From: Myxococcus hansupus
GTDB taxonomy: Bacteria > Myxococcota > Myxococcia > Myxococcales > Myxococcaceae
Length of the DNA stretch: 64,000 nucleotides
Assembly (NCBI RefSeq): GCF_000280925.3
Contig: NZ_CP012109.1
Span: forward strand, 558,001 to 622,000
Reading direction: 5' to 3'
The position numbers were made by a program, and so were the translations under genes. The notes below the pieces were generated by a model, which saw nothing but the letters and a program-made list of their open reading frames with translations, searched no databases and was not told the DNA's origin. This document shows, piece by piece, positions 51,767-60,033 of this stretch (position 1 is the first letter of the stretch; every line of letters begins with the position of its first letter).

Positions 51767-52651
51767 ATGTCCTCCTCCACCTCGCCCGTCATCGGCATCA
51801 TTGGCGGCAGTGGCCTGTACCAGATTGACGGCCTGACGGACGTCGAGTGGAAGAAGGTGACGTCGCCCTTCGGCGAGCCTTCAGACGCGCTGTGCTTCGG
51901 CACGCTCGAGGGCCAACGCATCGTCTTCCTGCCGCGTCACGGCCGCGGGCACCGGCTGGCTCCCACGGACATCAACTTCCGCGCGAACATCGACGTGCTC
52001 AAGCGGAGCGGTGTGACGGATTTGCTCTCGCTCTCCGCGGTGGGGGGGCTGCGGGAGGAATGCCCGCCTGGCACCTTCGTCGTCGTGGACCAGTTCATCG
52101 ACCGGACCTTCGCGCGGGAGAAGAGCTTCTTTGGCACAGGGCTCGTGGCCCACGTGTCGATGGCGAAGCCGGTGTGCTCGCGCCTGGGAGACGCGGTGAT
52201 GTCCGCCTGCGAGCGCGTGGGCGTCGTCGCGCGCCGGGGTGGCACGTACCTGGCCATGGAGGGGCCACAGTTCTCCTCCATGGCGGAGAGCCACATGTAC
52301 CGGAGCTGGGGCTGTGACGTCATCGGCATGACGAACATGCCGGAGGCCAAGCTCGCTCGGGAGGCGGAGCTCTGTTACGCGACCGTGGCCATGGTCACCG
52401 ACTTCGACTGCTGGCACTCGGACCATGCGGCTGTCACCGTGGACCAGGTCGTCTCCGTCCTGCTGGGCAACGCGAGCAAGGCGAAGGGGCTGGTGAAGAA
52501 CGTGGTGCCGCTGCTCGGCGCGCACGGGGGGCCCTGCCCGCACGGCTGCCACCAGTCGCTGGAGCACGCCATCATCACCGGACGGGAGGCCTGGGACGCG
52601 GGCATGGTGGAGAAGCTGTCCGCCGTGGCCGGACGGGTGCTGCGCCGATGA
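51767..52651 (+). CDS. mtnP: S-methyl-5'-thioadenosine phosphorylase
   Basis: A 294-residue nucleoside phosphorylase that splits methylthioadenosine (and often 5'-deoxyadenosine) to adenine and the sugar 1-phosphate. Features are IGIIGGSGLY at the N-terminus, RHGRGHRLAPTDINFRANI (phosphate and sugar), YLAMEGPQFSS and GMTNMPEAKLAREAELCY with the catalytic DFDCW. Its stop overlaps the mtnA start (ATGA). It is the first of a three-gene salvage operon with mtnA and a class II aldolase. Confidence 0.95.
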   Translation: MSSSTSPVIGIIGGSGLYQIDGLTDVEWKKVTSPFGEPSDALCFGTLEGQRIVFLPRHGRGHRLAPTDINFRANIDVLKRSGVTDLLSLSAVGGLREECPPGTFVVVDQFIDRTFAREKSFFGTGLVAHVSMAKPVCSRLGDAVMSACERVGVVARRGGTYLAMEGPQFSSMAESHMYRSWGCDVIGMTNMPEAKLAREAELCYATVAMVTDFDCWHSDHAAVTVDQVVSVLLGNASKAKGLVKNVVPLLGAHGGPCPHGCHQSLEHAIITGREAWDAGMVEKLSAVAGRVLRR

Positions 52652-53754
52652 AGGTCCATGGCTCGCCGATGCGCTCCATCTGGCTCGCGGCTGACGGTGA
52701 GGCGGCGGAGGCCATCGACCAGACGCGGCTGCCACATGCGCTCGTCACGGTGCGGTTGGCGACGCTGGACGCCGCCGCCCATGCCATCCGGAGCATGCAG
52801 GTTCGGGGTGCCCCGCTCATTGGCGCCACCGCGGCCTACGGCGTCTGGCTCGCCCTGCGCGCGGAGGCTTCCGATAGCGCGCTGGAGCACGCGCTCACGG
52901 TGCTGCGCGGCACGCGTCCCACGGCCGTCAATCTGCACTGGGCGCTGGATGACATGCGGACGGTGCTCGCGCCGCTGCCGCCGCCGGAGCGCGTGGCCGC
53001 CGCGCTCCAACGCGCGGAAGCCATCAGCGACGAGGACGTGGCCATCAACCGCGCGATTGGCGCACACGGCCTGAAGCTCCTGGAATCGGCTTGGGAGCGC
53101 AAGGGACGTCAGGGGCGGTTGGAGGTGCTCACGCACTGCAACGCCGGTTGGCTGGCCACCGTCGATTTCGGTACCGCGCTTTCGCCCATCTATCAGGCGC
53201 ACGACGCGGGCATCCCGGTCCACGTCTGGGTGGACGAGACGCGTCCTCGCAACCAGGGCGCGCAGCTCACCGCGTGGGAGCTGGGACAGCACGGTGTCCC
53301 GCACACCGTCATCGCCGACAACGTGGGCGGCCACCTGATGCAGCACGGGCAGGTGGACCTGTGCATCGTCGGCACGGACCGCACCACGGCCCAGGGCGAC
53401 GTGGCGAACAAGATTGGCACTTACCTCAAGGCGCTGGCGGCGAAGGACACCGGCGTGCCGTTCTACGTGGCGTTGCCTTCGCCCACCATCGACTGGACGC
53501 TGAAGGACGGTGTCCGGGAGATTCCCATCGAGCAGCGTGACGGCACGGAGCTGAGCGACGTCACAGGCCGGCTGGCGTCGGGTGAGGTGGCCACGGTGCG
53601 GATTACGCCGGAGGGCAGCCCGGCCGCAAACTACGCCTTCGACGTGACGCCCGCGCGGCTGGTGACGGCGCTCATCACCGAGCGGGGCGTGTGTCCCGCC
53701 AGTGAAGCGGGCTTGCTGTCGCTCTTCCCTGAGCGGCGGGGGAGGGGCGCATGA
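52648..53754 (+). CDS. mtnA: 5-(methylthio)ribose-1-phosphate isomerase
   Basis: A 368-residue isomerase converting methylthioribose-1-phosphate to the ribulose-1-phosphate. It has RGAPLIGATAAYG, the catalytic Cys in THCNAGWLAT (near 162), DETRPRNQGAQLTAWEL and the catalytic Asp in GTDRTTAQGDVANKIGTY (near 248). It is overlapped at both ends by its operon partners, mtnP and the aldolase. Related isomerases also accept 5-deoxyribose-1-phosphate, which bears on the DHAP-shunt reading. Confidence 0.95.
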   Translation: MKVHGSPMRSIWLAADGEAAEAIDQTRLPHALVTVRLATLDAAAHAIRSMQVRGAPLIGATAAYGVWLALRAEASDSALEHALTVLRGTRPTAVNLHWALDDMRTVLAPLPPPERVAAALQRAEAISDEDVAINRAIGAHGLKLLESAWERKGRQGRLEVLTHCNAGWLATVDFGTALSPIYQAHDAGIPVHVWVDETRPRNQGAQLTAWELGQHGVPHTVIADNVGGHLMQHGQVDLCIVGTDRTTAQGDVANKIGTYLKALAAKDTGVPFYVALPSPTIDWTLKDGVREIPIEQRDGTELSDVTGRLASGEVATVRITPEGSPAANYAFDVTPARLVTALITERGVCPASEAGLLSLFPERRGRGA

Positions 53755-54422
53755 GCGGCGCGTGGGAGCACCTCGCCTTGCGCGAGCAGATGATCGCCAC
53801 TGCGCGGCGGATGAACGCGTCGTCGCTCAACCAGGGCACGTCCGGCAACCTGAGCGTGCGCGTGGCGGATGGCTTCCTGCTGACGCCCACGGGCATGGAC
53901 TACGACGCGCTGGTGCCCGAGGACCTGGTCCTGATGCGCTTCGACGGCAGCCACGAGGGCCGGAGGAGTCCGTCCTCGGAGTGGCAGCTCCACCGGGACC
54001 TCCTAGCCGCGCGGCCGGAGGTGGGCGCGGTGCTGCACGCGCACTCCATGTTCTGCACCACGCTGGCCTGCTTGCACCGGGACATCCCCGCGTTCCACTA
54101 CATGGTGTCCGCGGCGGGCGGGACGGACGTGCGCTGCGCGCCCTACGCCACCTTCGGCACGGCGGAGCTCGCGGGCCACGTGCTGGCGGCGCTGGAGGGC
54201 CGCAAGGCCTGCCTGATGGCCAACCACGGCATGGTGGCCGTGGGGGCGGACCTGGCGGCGGCATTCAAGCTGGCCGTCGAGGTGGAGACGCTGGCCGCCA
54301 TGTACTGGCGAGCGCTCCAGGTGGGCGAGCCGGTGCTGCTGGACGGCGCCGAGATGGCGCGCGTCCTCGAGAAGTTCAAGACGTACGGCCAGCAGCCGAC
54401 GCTTCCGTCGCGCGAAGGGTGA
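53751..54422 (+). CDS. Class II aldolase/adducin-family protein (DHAP-shunt aldolase candidate)
   Basis: A 223-residue zinc aldolase of the fuculose-1-phosphate type. The phosphate loop is SLNQGTSGNLSVR (20-36), the catalytic Glu is in PSSEWQLH, and the zinc histidines are in VLHAHS and ANHGM. MtnB dehydratases share this fold, so the family alone does not decide between dehydration and cleavage; the FucA-like features favour cleavage to DHAP plus an aldehyde. The ATG overlaps the mtnA stop. The last 47 bases overlap the convergent phosphoesterase gene. Confidence 0.88.
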   Translation: MSGAWEHLALREQMIATARRMNASSLNQGTSGNLSVRVADGFLLTPTGMDYDALVPEDLVLMRFDGSHEGRRSPSSEWQLHRDLLAARPEVGAVLHAHSMFCTTLACLHRDIPAFHYMVSAAGGTDVRCAPYATFGTAELAGHVLAALEGRKACLMANHGMVAVGADLAAAFKLAVEVETLAAMYWRALQVGEPVLLDGAEMARVLEKFKTYGQQPTLPSREG

Positions 54423-55599
54423 GGACCGTCACCTCCGTCGGAACGCCGATTCGGAAGGGCAGCCAGTGCCCGGTGCCACCCGACACGTAGAGCTGGTGGT
54501 CCCCCTGCCGGTAGCGGCCCAGCATGTACTTGAAGGCGAACCAGAAGGCGGAGACGCCCAGGAAGGCCACCTGCCCGCCGTGGGTGTGGCCCGCCAGCGT
54601 CAGCCGAGCGCCGCGCTCGGCCGCGAGCGGGAAGAAGTCCGGGTGGTGCGTCAGGCAGAGCACCACCTCGCCCGGTGCCACGTCCCGGAAGCCCGCCTCC
54701 GCGGAGGCCTGCATGCGCTGGGTCTTCACGCGGTGGCTGCGCCCCGACATGGGGTAGTCCACACCCACCACGCGCACCGTCTGTCCGGCGTGCTCGAAGG
54801 TGTGGGACGCGTCCACCAGCAGGCGCACGGGGCCGCCGCGCGCTTCGACATCGGCGTAGGCCTGGAGGATGGGCTCCAGGCCGCGCCAGTGCTCGTGGTT
54901 GCCCAGGATGGCGAGCATGCCGTGGCGCGCCTTGCACTCCGACAGCGCGGCCATGGTGCCGTCGAGCTGGTCCAGGTCGTCGATGAGGTCACCCGTCATC
55001 ACCTGGAGGTCCACCTTGGCGTTGTTCATCGCCTGCACCGCGTCCTGCAGGTAGCGGGTGTCGATGAAGGTGCCCACGTGGACGTCGGTAATCTGGCCAA
55101 TGCGGAAGCCGTCCATCGCGGGCGGCAGGCCGGGCAACCGGATGTCGACTTCGCGGACGGTGAACTGGGTGTAGCCGTTGGCGAGCCCCACCGAGCTCGT
55201 TCCAGCCGCCAGCAGCGGCACCGCGCGGCCGGCGTTCGTCAGCAGGTTGCGGCGCGCCAGGTTCACTTGGGGCGGATTGGCCGGGGGTTCGACCTTCGTG
55301 GCCTGCTTCTGGGCGCGCCGGTCCAGCCAGCGGCGCAGCAGAATCAGGGGGCCGCCGATGAGGACCACCATGATGATGGCGACGGACCAGCCCACGGAGA
55401 AGATGCGCAGGGACGCATCGCCCACGGGGAGCTGCGCGTGACGGCCCGCCACGGCGGAGTACGCCCACGGCATCAGCGACAGGAGCGTTCCGCTCGCGAA
55501 GACGGCCAGGCGCCACCTCTGGAGGAGGCCGGGCCACAGCGACCGGAGCACGGCCCAGGCACCCACGTTGAAGATGAGGAGGATCAGCAGCCTGCCCAT
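54376..55599 (-). CDS. Membrane metallophosphoesterase (YkuE-like)
   Basis: A calcineurin-like phosphoesterase of about 407 residues. Three or four N-terminal membrane helices are followed by a twin-arginine-like stretch (ARRNLLTNAG) and a periplasmic phosphoesterase domain with TDVHVG, TGDLIDD, LGNHEHW, LTHHPDFFP and AGHTHGGQV, the full five-motif metal site. The ATG at 55599 has a GGGAG site; the frame extends to an ATG at 55635. The gene ends inside the aldolase gene of the opposite strand. YkuE-type enzymes act on lipid-linked or nucleotide phosphates; the substrate is not known. Confidence 0.87.
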   Translation of the reverse strand: MGRLLILLIFNVGAWAVLRSLWPGLLQRWRLAVFASGTLLSLMPWAYSAVAGRHAQLPVGDASLRIFSVGWSVAIIMVVLIGGPLILLRRWLDRRAQKQATKVEPPANPPQVNLARRNLLTNAGRAVPLLAAGTSSVGLANGYTQFTVREVDIRLPGLPPAMDGFRIGQITDVHVGTFIDTRYLQDAVQAMNNAKVDLQVMTGDLIDDLDQLDGTMAALSECKARHGMLAILGNHEHWRGLEPILQAYADVEARGGPVRLLVDASHTFEHAGQTVRVVGVDYPMSGRSHRVKTQRMQASAEAGFRDVAPGEVVLCLTHHPDFFPLAAERGARLTLAGHTHGGQVAFLGVSAFWFAFKYMLGRYRQGDHQLYVSGGTGHWLPFRIGVPTEVTVLTLRATEASAAGRTS

Positions 55600-55758
55600 T
55601 GACGGTGCTCCCTTGACGTTGGGGGCAGCAGTCATAGCTGGTGCAGGTGACGCGCGCCGCAGGAAGCGACCGAATGGCGGGAATCCAGGCGTTATCGGTC
55701 GGGAGCGTGGGGTGACCGCCAGTGGAGGGCCCCTCTGCCGGGCCGCCCACCAGGGAGG

Positions 55759-56292
55759 TCACTCCCGGCCAGGGCTGGCCATGCGCAGATGTGCGTGGAG
55801 CGTCTCCGTGCGCAGGTAGAGGAACTGAGCGTCACCGAAGGCCAGCGCGTCACCGTCGTTGAGCGGCTGCTCCTGCTCCTGGTGCAGCGACGAGGCGTTG
55901 ACCCAGGTGCCGTTCATGGAGCCCACGTCACGCACCGAGCAGTCCCCCGTCGCCGCGTTCCACCGCAGCGTCGCGTGGTGCTTGGACACGGATGGGTCGG
56001 GGACCACGAGGGCGCAGCCTTCGATGCGCCCCACGGAGAACTCTTGCCCGTCGGCCTCGGGCCGGAGGAAGTGGACTTCCAGTGCATCGAAGGCCCGCAG
56101 CATCACGAGCAACCGGTCCACGAGCCGGCTGCGGTGGGCCATGCCCACGGTGCGTGCTTCGCCGAGCCGCATGGCCACTTGTTGGAAGACGGGCTCGGGC
56201 GGTTGCTGGACCAGCACGACGCGACCCGAGGCGTCGATGAAGGCCTCCAGGGTTGCCAGGGCGAACGGGCGCAGTTGCTTGACGGACGGCAT
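55759..56292 (-). CDS. FHA-domain protein
   Basis: A 177-residue protein. An N-terminal helical part (about 1-80) of unknown type precedes an FHA domain with FSVGRIEG (Arg that contacts phosphothreonine), SVSKHHATL and DVGSMNGTWVN, all the conserved positions. It should bind a phosphothreonine-bearing partner, so it works downstream of a Ser/Thr kinase, a large class in myxobacteria; no such kinase is in the window. No signal peptide. Confidence 0.9.
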   Translation of the reverse strand: MPSVKQLRPFALATLEAFIDASGRVVLVQQPPEPVFQQVAMRLGEARTVGMAHRSRLVDRLLVMLRAFDALEVHFLRPEADGQEFSVGRIEGCALVVPDPSVSKHHATLRWNAATGDCSVRDVGSMNGTWVNASSLHQEQEQPLNDGDALAFGDAQFLYLRTETLHAHLRMASPGRE

Positions 56293-56400
56293 GGTGCCCG
56301 CACCTTAAACCGCGTTGCGAAAACAGGGGACTCAACCGCCGCGTGCCCCCGCGAACTGTCCACCGTTTGTCGGGAGCCGCGTCCCGCCCGCGCGATGACG

Positions 56401-56418
56401 CATGAGACCTTTCTCATG
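56401..56418. promoter_or_regulatory. Inverted repeat, possible operator upstream of the lipoprotein gene
   Basis: CATGAGA-CCTT-TCTCATG is a perfect seven-base repeat with a four-base spacer, 72 bases before the ATG at 56490 and 109 bases from the divergent FHA gene start. The 197-base gap holds no other feature. The element fits a dimeric repressor site or a small hairpin. Confidence 0.4.
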
Positions 56419-56489
56419 AAAGGGGCGTCCGCTTTCATCGAACCGGGGGGACTGACGGGCACTCCGCGAGACCAACCAGGAGCGACGAC

Positions 56490-58544
56490 ATGACGATGCG
56501 GATGAAGCGGTATGGCGCTGGGCTGTGGGCGGTGTTGCTGTTGGCGGTGACACCCGCCTGCGGCGATTCGGACGAAGGCACGCCGCCACTCCCGGACGCG
56601 GGCACGGGACGCCCCGACGCGGGGCAGCCCGATGCGGGCGGCGACAGCGGCACGCCCGACGCGGGGAGTGAGGAGCTGCCTCCACTGGTGGTGCCTGCCG
56701 GCTGCAATCCGCTGGCGTCCGAGCATGACTGCCTGCTGCCGTACCCCTCGGACTACTACCTCGAAGAGGACGCGGTGCTGCCTTCTGGCCACCGCGTGCG
56801 GCTGTCGGAGGCGGCGAAGCTGAAGGCGCCGGATGGCACCGCGTTCGACTTCACGGACCTGCACCCGGCGGACGGGTATTCGCATGGCACGCAGGTGCTC
56901 GCGCTCTTCCCGGGTGGTGTGGATGACTCGGGCCTGCCCTCGGTGTCGAGCCCCACGGCCGGGACGAGCGGCAACACGGTGTTCATTGACGCGGAGTCGG
57001 GCGAGGGCGTGCTCCACTTCGCGGAGTTGGACCCGCGTGCGCCGGATGATGCGCGTCGTGCATTGCTTCTGCGGCCGGTGGTGCGACTGCGGAACACGGC
57101 CCGTTACATCGTCGCGCTGCGAGGGCTGCCGGCGAAGGACGGGACGCCCGTGCCGGTGCCCGAGGGCTTCCGGCGCATCCGGGACGGACAGACGGCGGGC
57201 GACCCGCTGCTGGCGCCGCTGGCCGCTCGGTACGAAGCGGACATCTTCCCCGCGCTGGAGGCCGCTGGCGTGCCGCGCGCGGAGCTTCAGCTCGCGTGGG
57301 ACTTCTCCACGGAGTCCGAAGCGAACGTCACGGGAGACATGCTGGAGGTCCGGCGTCTGGCCCTGGAGGCGATGGAGGCCACGCCGCCCGTCGTCACGGT
57401 GACGGAGGTCCTGGATGACGTGGATGTGAACGTGGCCCGGCGCATCCGCGGCACCTTGCGGGTCCCGCTCTTCCTGGAGAGTGACCAGCCTGGGGCGTTG
57501 CTCGCGCGAGACGAAGCGGGGCGCGTGCGCCGCAACGGAGAGGCGGAGGTGCCCTTCACGCTTCAGATTCCTCGCAGTGTGTGGGGGCAAGGCGTGGCGC
57601 CGGTGCGCTTCGTCCAGTACGGGCATGGGTTCTTTGGACGGCAGGCGGAGGCGGACGGCTCATTCGTCCGGCCCTTCATCCAGGCCACGCGCATGGTGGT
57701 GCTGACGGTGGACTGGTGGGGCATGTCGCAAGCGGACGCGCCCATCGTGCTCCAGGCGATGGCGGCGGCGCCCAGCCTGACGATGCGCTTCACTGACCGC
57801 GTCCACCAGGGCATGGTGAATCAGCTCGCCGTCACGTACGCGGCTCGGACGACGCTCGCCGCGTTGCCGGAGCTGCAGGACGGCGGCGTGGCCGTCTACG
57901 ACCCGGAGCAGACGTACTTCTACGGCATCAGCCAGGGGCACATCCTGGGTGGCACGTATGTGGCGCTGTCACCGCACGTGTCTCGCGCGGTGTTCAGCGT
58001 GGGCGGCGCGGACTTCACGTTGATGATGTTCCGGGCCCGGCCCTTCAGCATGTTCCTGGATGCCATCTCGCAGACGGCGCCGGATGCGCTGGACCAGCAG
58101 AAGTTCGCCGCGCTGACGCAGACGGTGTTCGACCGTATCGACCCGATTACGTACGCGCCGCACGTGCTCAATGACCTGTACCCCGGAGCACCCGCGTCGC
58201 GGAGCGTGCTGGTGCAGTACGGCCTGGGGGATGCGCAGGTCCCCAACGTGGCCACGGAGCTACACGCCCGGGCCATGGGCCTGACGCAGCAGCTTCCGGC
58301 CACGTGGCGTGTGCCCATGCTGCCTGCGGAGGAGGGGAGTGTGAATGGCTCGGCGCTGGTGCAGTTCGACTACGGCCTGCCCGCGCCGCTGCCAGGGACG
58401 TTCGCGGACCTGCCCGCCGCGGACAACGCCGTCCACGAAGGCGTGCGCCGGGATGCCAACGGCCGCGAGCAGGTGGACCGCTTCCTCCGGCCAGGAGGTC
58501 AGGTGGAAGGCACCTGCGGCGGTATCTGCTTCGGCGGTAATTAG
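56490..58544 (+). CDS. Large lipoprotein with an alpha/beta-hydrolase-like C-terminus
   Basis: A 684-residue lipoprotein: lipobox TPAC, then a low-complexity linker with repeated PDAG units (about 30-60), a surface tether common in myxobacterial lipoproteins. The rest is globular. YGISQGHILGG (near 475) has the GxSxG spacing of a nucleophile elbow and GYGHGFFG-like QYGHGFFG could be an oxyanion strand, so an alpha/beta hydrolase fold is plausible. No exact family recognised. The C-terminus contains CGGICFGG, a Cys pair near the end. It is followed by a hairpin. Confidence 0.72.
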   Translation: MTMRMKRYGAGLWAVLLLAVTPACGDSDEGTPPLPDAGTGRPDAGQPDAGGDSGTPDAGSEELPPLVVPAGCNPLASEHDCLLPYPSDYYLEEDAVLPSGHRVRLSEAAKLKAPDGTAFDFTDLHPADGYSHGTQVLALFPGGVDDSGLPSVSSPTAGTSGNTVFIDAESGEGVLHFAELDPRAPDDARRALLLRPVVRLRNTARYIVALRGLPAKDGTPVPVPEGFRRIRDGQTAGDPLLAPLAARYEADIFPALEAAGVPRAELQLAWDFSTESEANVTGDMLEVRRLALEAMEATPPVVTVTEVLDDVDVNVARRIRGTLRVPLFLESDQPGALLARDEAGRVRRNGEAEVPFTLQIPRSVWGQGVAPVRFVQYGHGFFGRQAEADGSFVRPFIQATRMVVLTVDWWGMSQADAPIVLQAMAAAPSLTMRFTDRVHQGMVNQLAVTYAARTTLAALPELQDGGVAVYDPEQTYFYGISQGHILGGTYVALSPHVSRAVFSVGGADFTLMMFRARPFSMFLDAISQTAPDALDQQKFAALTQTVFDRIDPITYAPHVLNDLYPGAPASRSVLVQYGLGDAQVPNVATELHARAMGLTQQLPATWRVPMLPAEEGSVNGSALVQFDYGLPAPLPGTFADLPAADNAVHEGVRRDANGREQVDRFLRPGGQVEGTCGGICFGGN

Positions 58545-58558
58545 CGGCAGTTGAACCG

Positions 58559-58591
58559 GGCAGGTGGCGCGCGTTTGAAGCGGCACCTGCC
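58559..58591. terminator. Hairpin between convergent genes, possible terminator
   Basis: GGCAGGTG/CACCTGCC form a perfect eight-base stem around a 17-base loop, in the 96-base gap between the lipoprotein gene and the convergent immunity-like gene. No T-run. Confidence 0.4.
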
Positions 58592-58640
58592 TGGTACTAT
58601 CTGTGTGAGGGGACCAGCAGTGGGACTCATCTAATCGGAA

Positions 58641-59423
58641 TCATGGGCGAAGCCAGGCATCCTCGGGCAACGGGGGGCATGACGCCTCGCGGGCCGGGCG
58701 CGGAATCAACTCAGGCCGCTCGGGCACTGCGAGTTTCTGGGCCTGTGCGAGCCGCACCAGCGCGAGCCCATTGAGGTACACTTTTCCTTCCGTCGCTCCG
58801 AACTCCTGGTCGAAATCAAGCTGCTTCCGGTACATCCGAAGTCGCTCTTTTCGCGTCTCGAGCACCGCGTCGAACGCGGAGCAGAACGCGGCCTCGTCTT
58901 GTTCCAGCAGTGCCTGGCAGACACAGAGGTATGGGGTCGGCTCGTCTTCCACCACGCGAATCCAGCGGTCGAGGATGCCCTGGAGCGCGACCTGGTTCGT
59001 GGGCGTGCTCAGCAGCCGCTGCTGGAAGTGGAAGAAGAGGAAGTCCTCCTCATACTCAACACCGTCGATGAATGCTCCAGGAGAGAGCTCGGCGATGCGA
59101 GTCGCGGTGTCGAGGTCCCCTGCGGCCAGAGCGGCGGTGAAGCCGGTGTCCTTGCTGATGGCCAGCACGTGATGGGGGAGAGGGACTTGTGCGGAGCGCT
59201 GCTTCAGCAAATGCAAGCGGGCCAGACCTGACTTGCGCAGTGCCCTGGTGAAGTACTCCCCGTCCATGTCCCGCAGCAGGGCGCAGATTCCCAGGATGCG
59301 GTAGGAGAAGGTAATGGTGGCCAGGTCGTCTGCGTCGGAGTCGCCGTCCTCCACCGCTTCGAGGGCGCGCTGAAGCTGGTAGCCGTAATTCTCCTGTGCC
59401 AGCTCCAGCGGGTCATGCCTCAT
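58641..59423 (-). CDS. Imm49-like immunity protein
   Basis: A 260-residue helical protein. The pattern LATITFSYRILGICALLR, then TAALAAGDLDTATRIAELSP and EYEEDFLFFHFQQRLL, resembles the Imm49 family of polymorphic-toxin immunity proteins, though only from memory of that family. It is the last gene of the DUF4150/AHH cassette; its ATG overlaps the stop of the Imm11-like gene. Two immunity-type genes beside one toxin suggests a retained orphan for a lost toxin, or that the two act on separate targets. Confidence 0.6.
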   Translation of the reverse strand: MRHDPLELAQENYGYQLQRALEAVEDGDSDADDLATITFSYRILGICALLRDMDGEYFTRALRKSGLARLHLLKQRSAQVPLPHHVLAISKDTGFTAALAAGDLDTATRIAELSPGAFIDGVEYEEDFLFFHFQQRLLSTPTNQVALQGILDRWIRVVEDEPTPYLCVCQALLEQDEAAFCSAFDAVLETRKERLRMYRKQLDFDQEFGATEGKVYLNGLALVRLAQAQKLAVPERPELIPRPAREASCPPLPEDAWLRP

Positions 59424-60010
59424 TGGATGTCGACCTTTGTTCCCAACGGGAAGAAGGCCGTTCCCGTCATCCCCTGCGCCTCCATCAATGCCTTGAGGTC
59501 CTCCCTCACCAGGATGACCCGGGGCATCATGGTGAGACGGAAGAGGTTGACGTTCGCGTCCACCTCCTCGCCCTTCAGGTAGAGGCGTCGCAGGCGGTCG
59601 AATTGCTGGTCGCCACTGGGTGCCGTGATCCTTGCGCCCATGCTTCGCTCCATGTCCCCCCAAGGGCGCGTTCCGAGCACGTTGACGATGTAGCACTCGT
59701 CGCTGGCAGGGCGTCCCTTGTGGTTGAGCAGCGTGAAGCGAAGGAACTCGATGGGCTCTGTGGCGTGTTGGGCCAGCAGGTCATTCATCCGGGCGGACAC
59801 CAGCAGGTATCCCAGCGTGTTGGGGATGACATCTGGGATACGGACTCCCGAGACCTCGGGCGCCATTTGGAAGCTGAGTCCCTGCGGGTACTCGGTGCCC
59901 AGAGGCTTGCCGACGGTGGGCTTGTAGAAGTTGGACAGCGCGCTCGGGTACTTCCAGATCTGGCAGTACTCCGGCTTCGTTGCGTCAGCTCTGAAGATGA
60001 AATGGCTCAT
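59420..60010 (-). CDS. Imm11-like (DUF1629) immunity protein
   Basis: A 196-residue cytoplasmic protein. The N-terminal half with YPQGLSFQMAPEVSGVRIPD and the end RVILVREDLKALMEAQG are typical of the Imm11/DUF1629 group encoded next to secreted toxins in myxobacteria. It lies 24 bases after the AHH toxin gene, in the usual immunity position. The ATG at 60010 was preferred; another is nine bases upstream. It should bind and block the AHH nuclease in the producing cell. Confidence 0.68.
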   Translation of the reverse strand: MSHFIFRADATKPEYCQIWKYPSALSNFYKPTVGKPLGTEYPQGLSFQMAPEVSGVRIPDVIPNTLGYLLVSARMNDLLAQHATEPIEFLRFTLLNHKGRPASDECYIVNVLGTRPWGDMERSMGARITAPSGDQQFDRLRRLYLKGEEVDANVNLFRLTMMPRVILVREDLKALMEAQGMTGTAFFPLGTKVDIQ

Positions 60011-60033
60011 CACTGTCATCCAGGCGCGAGAGG

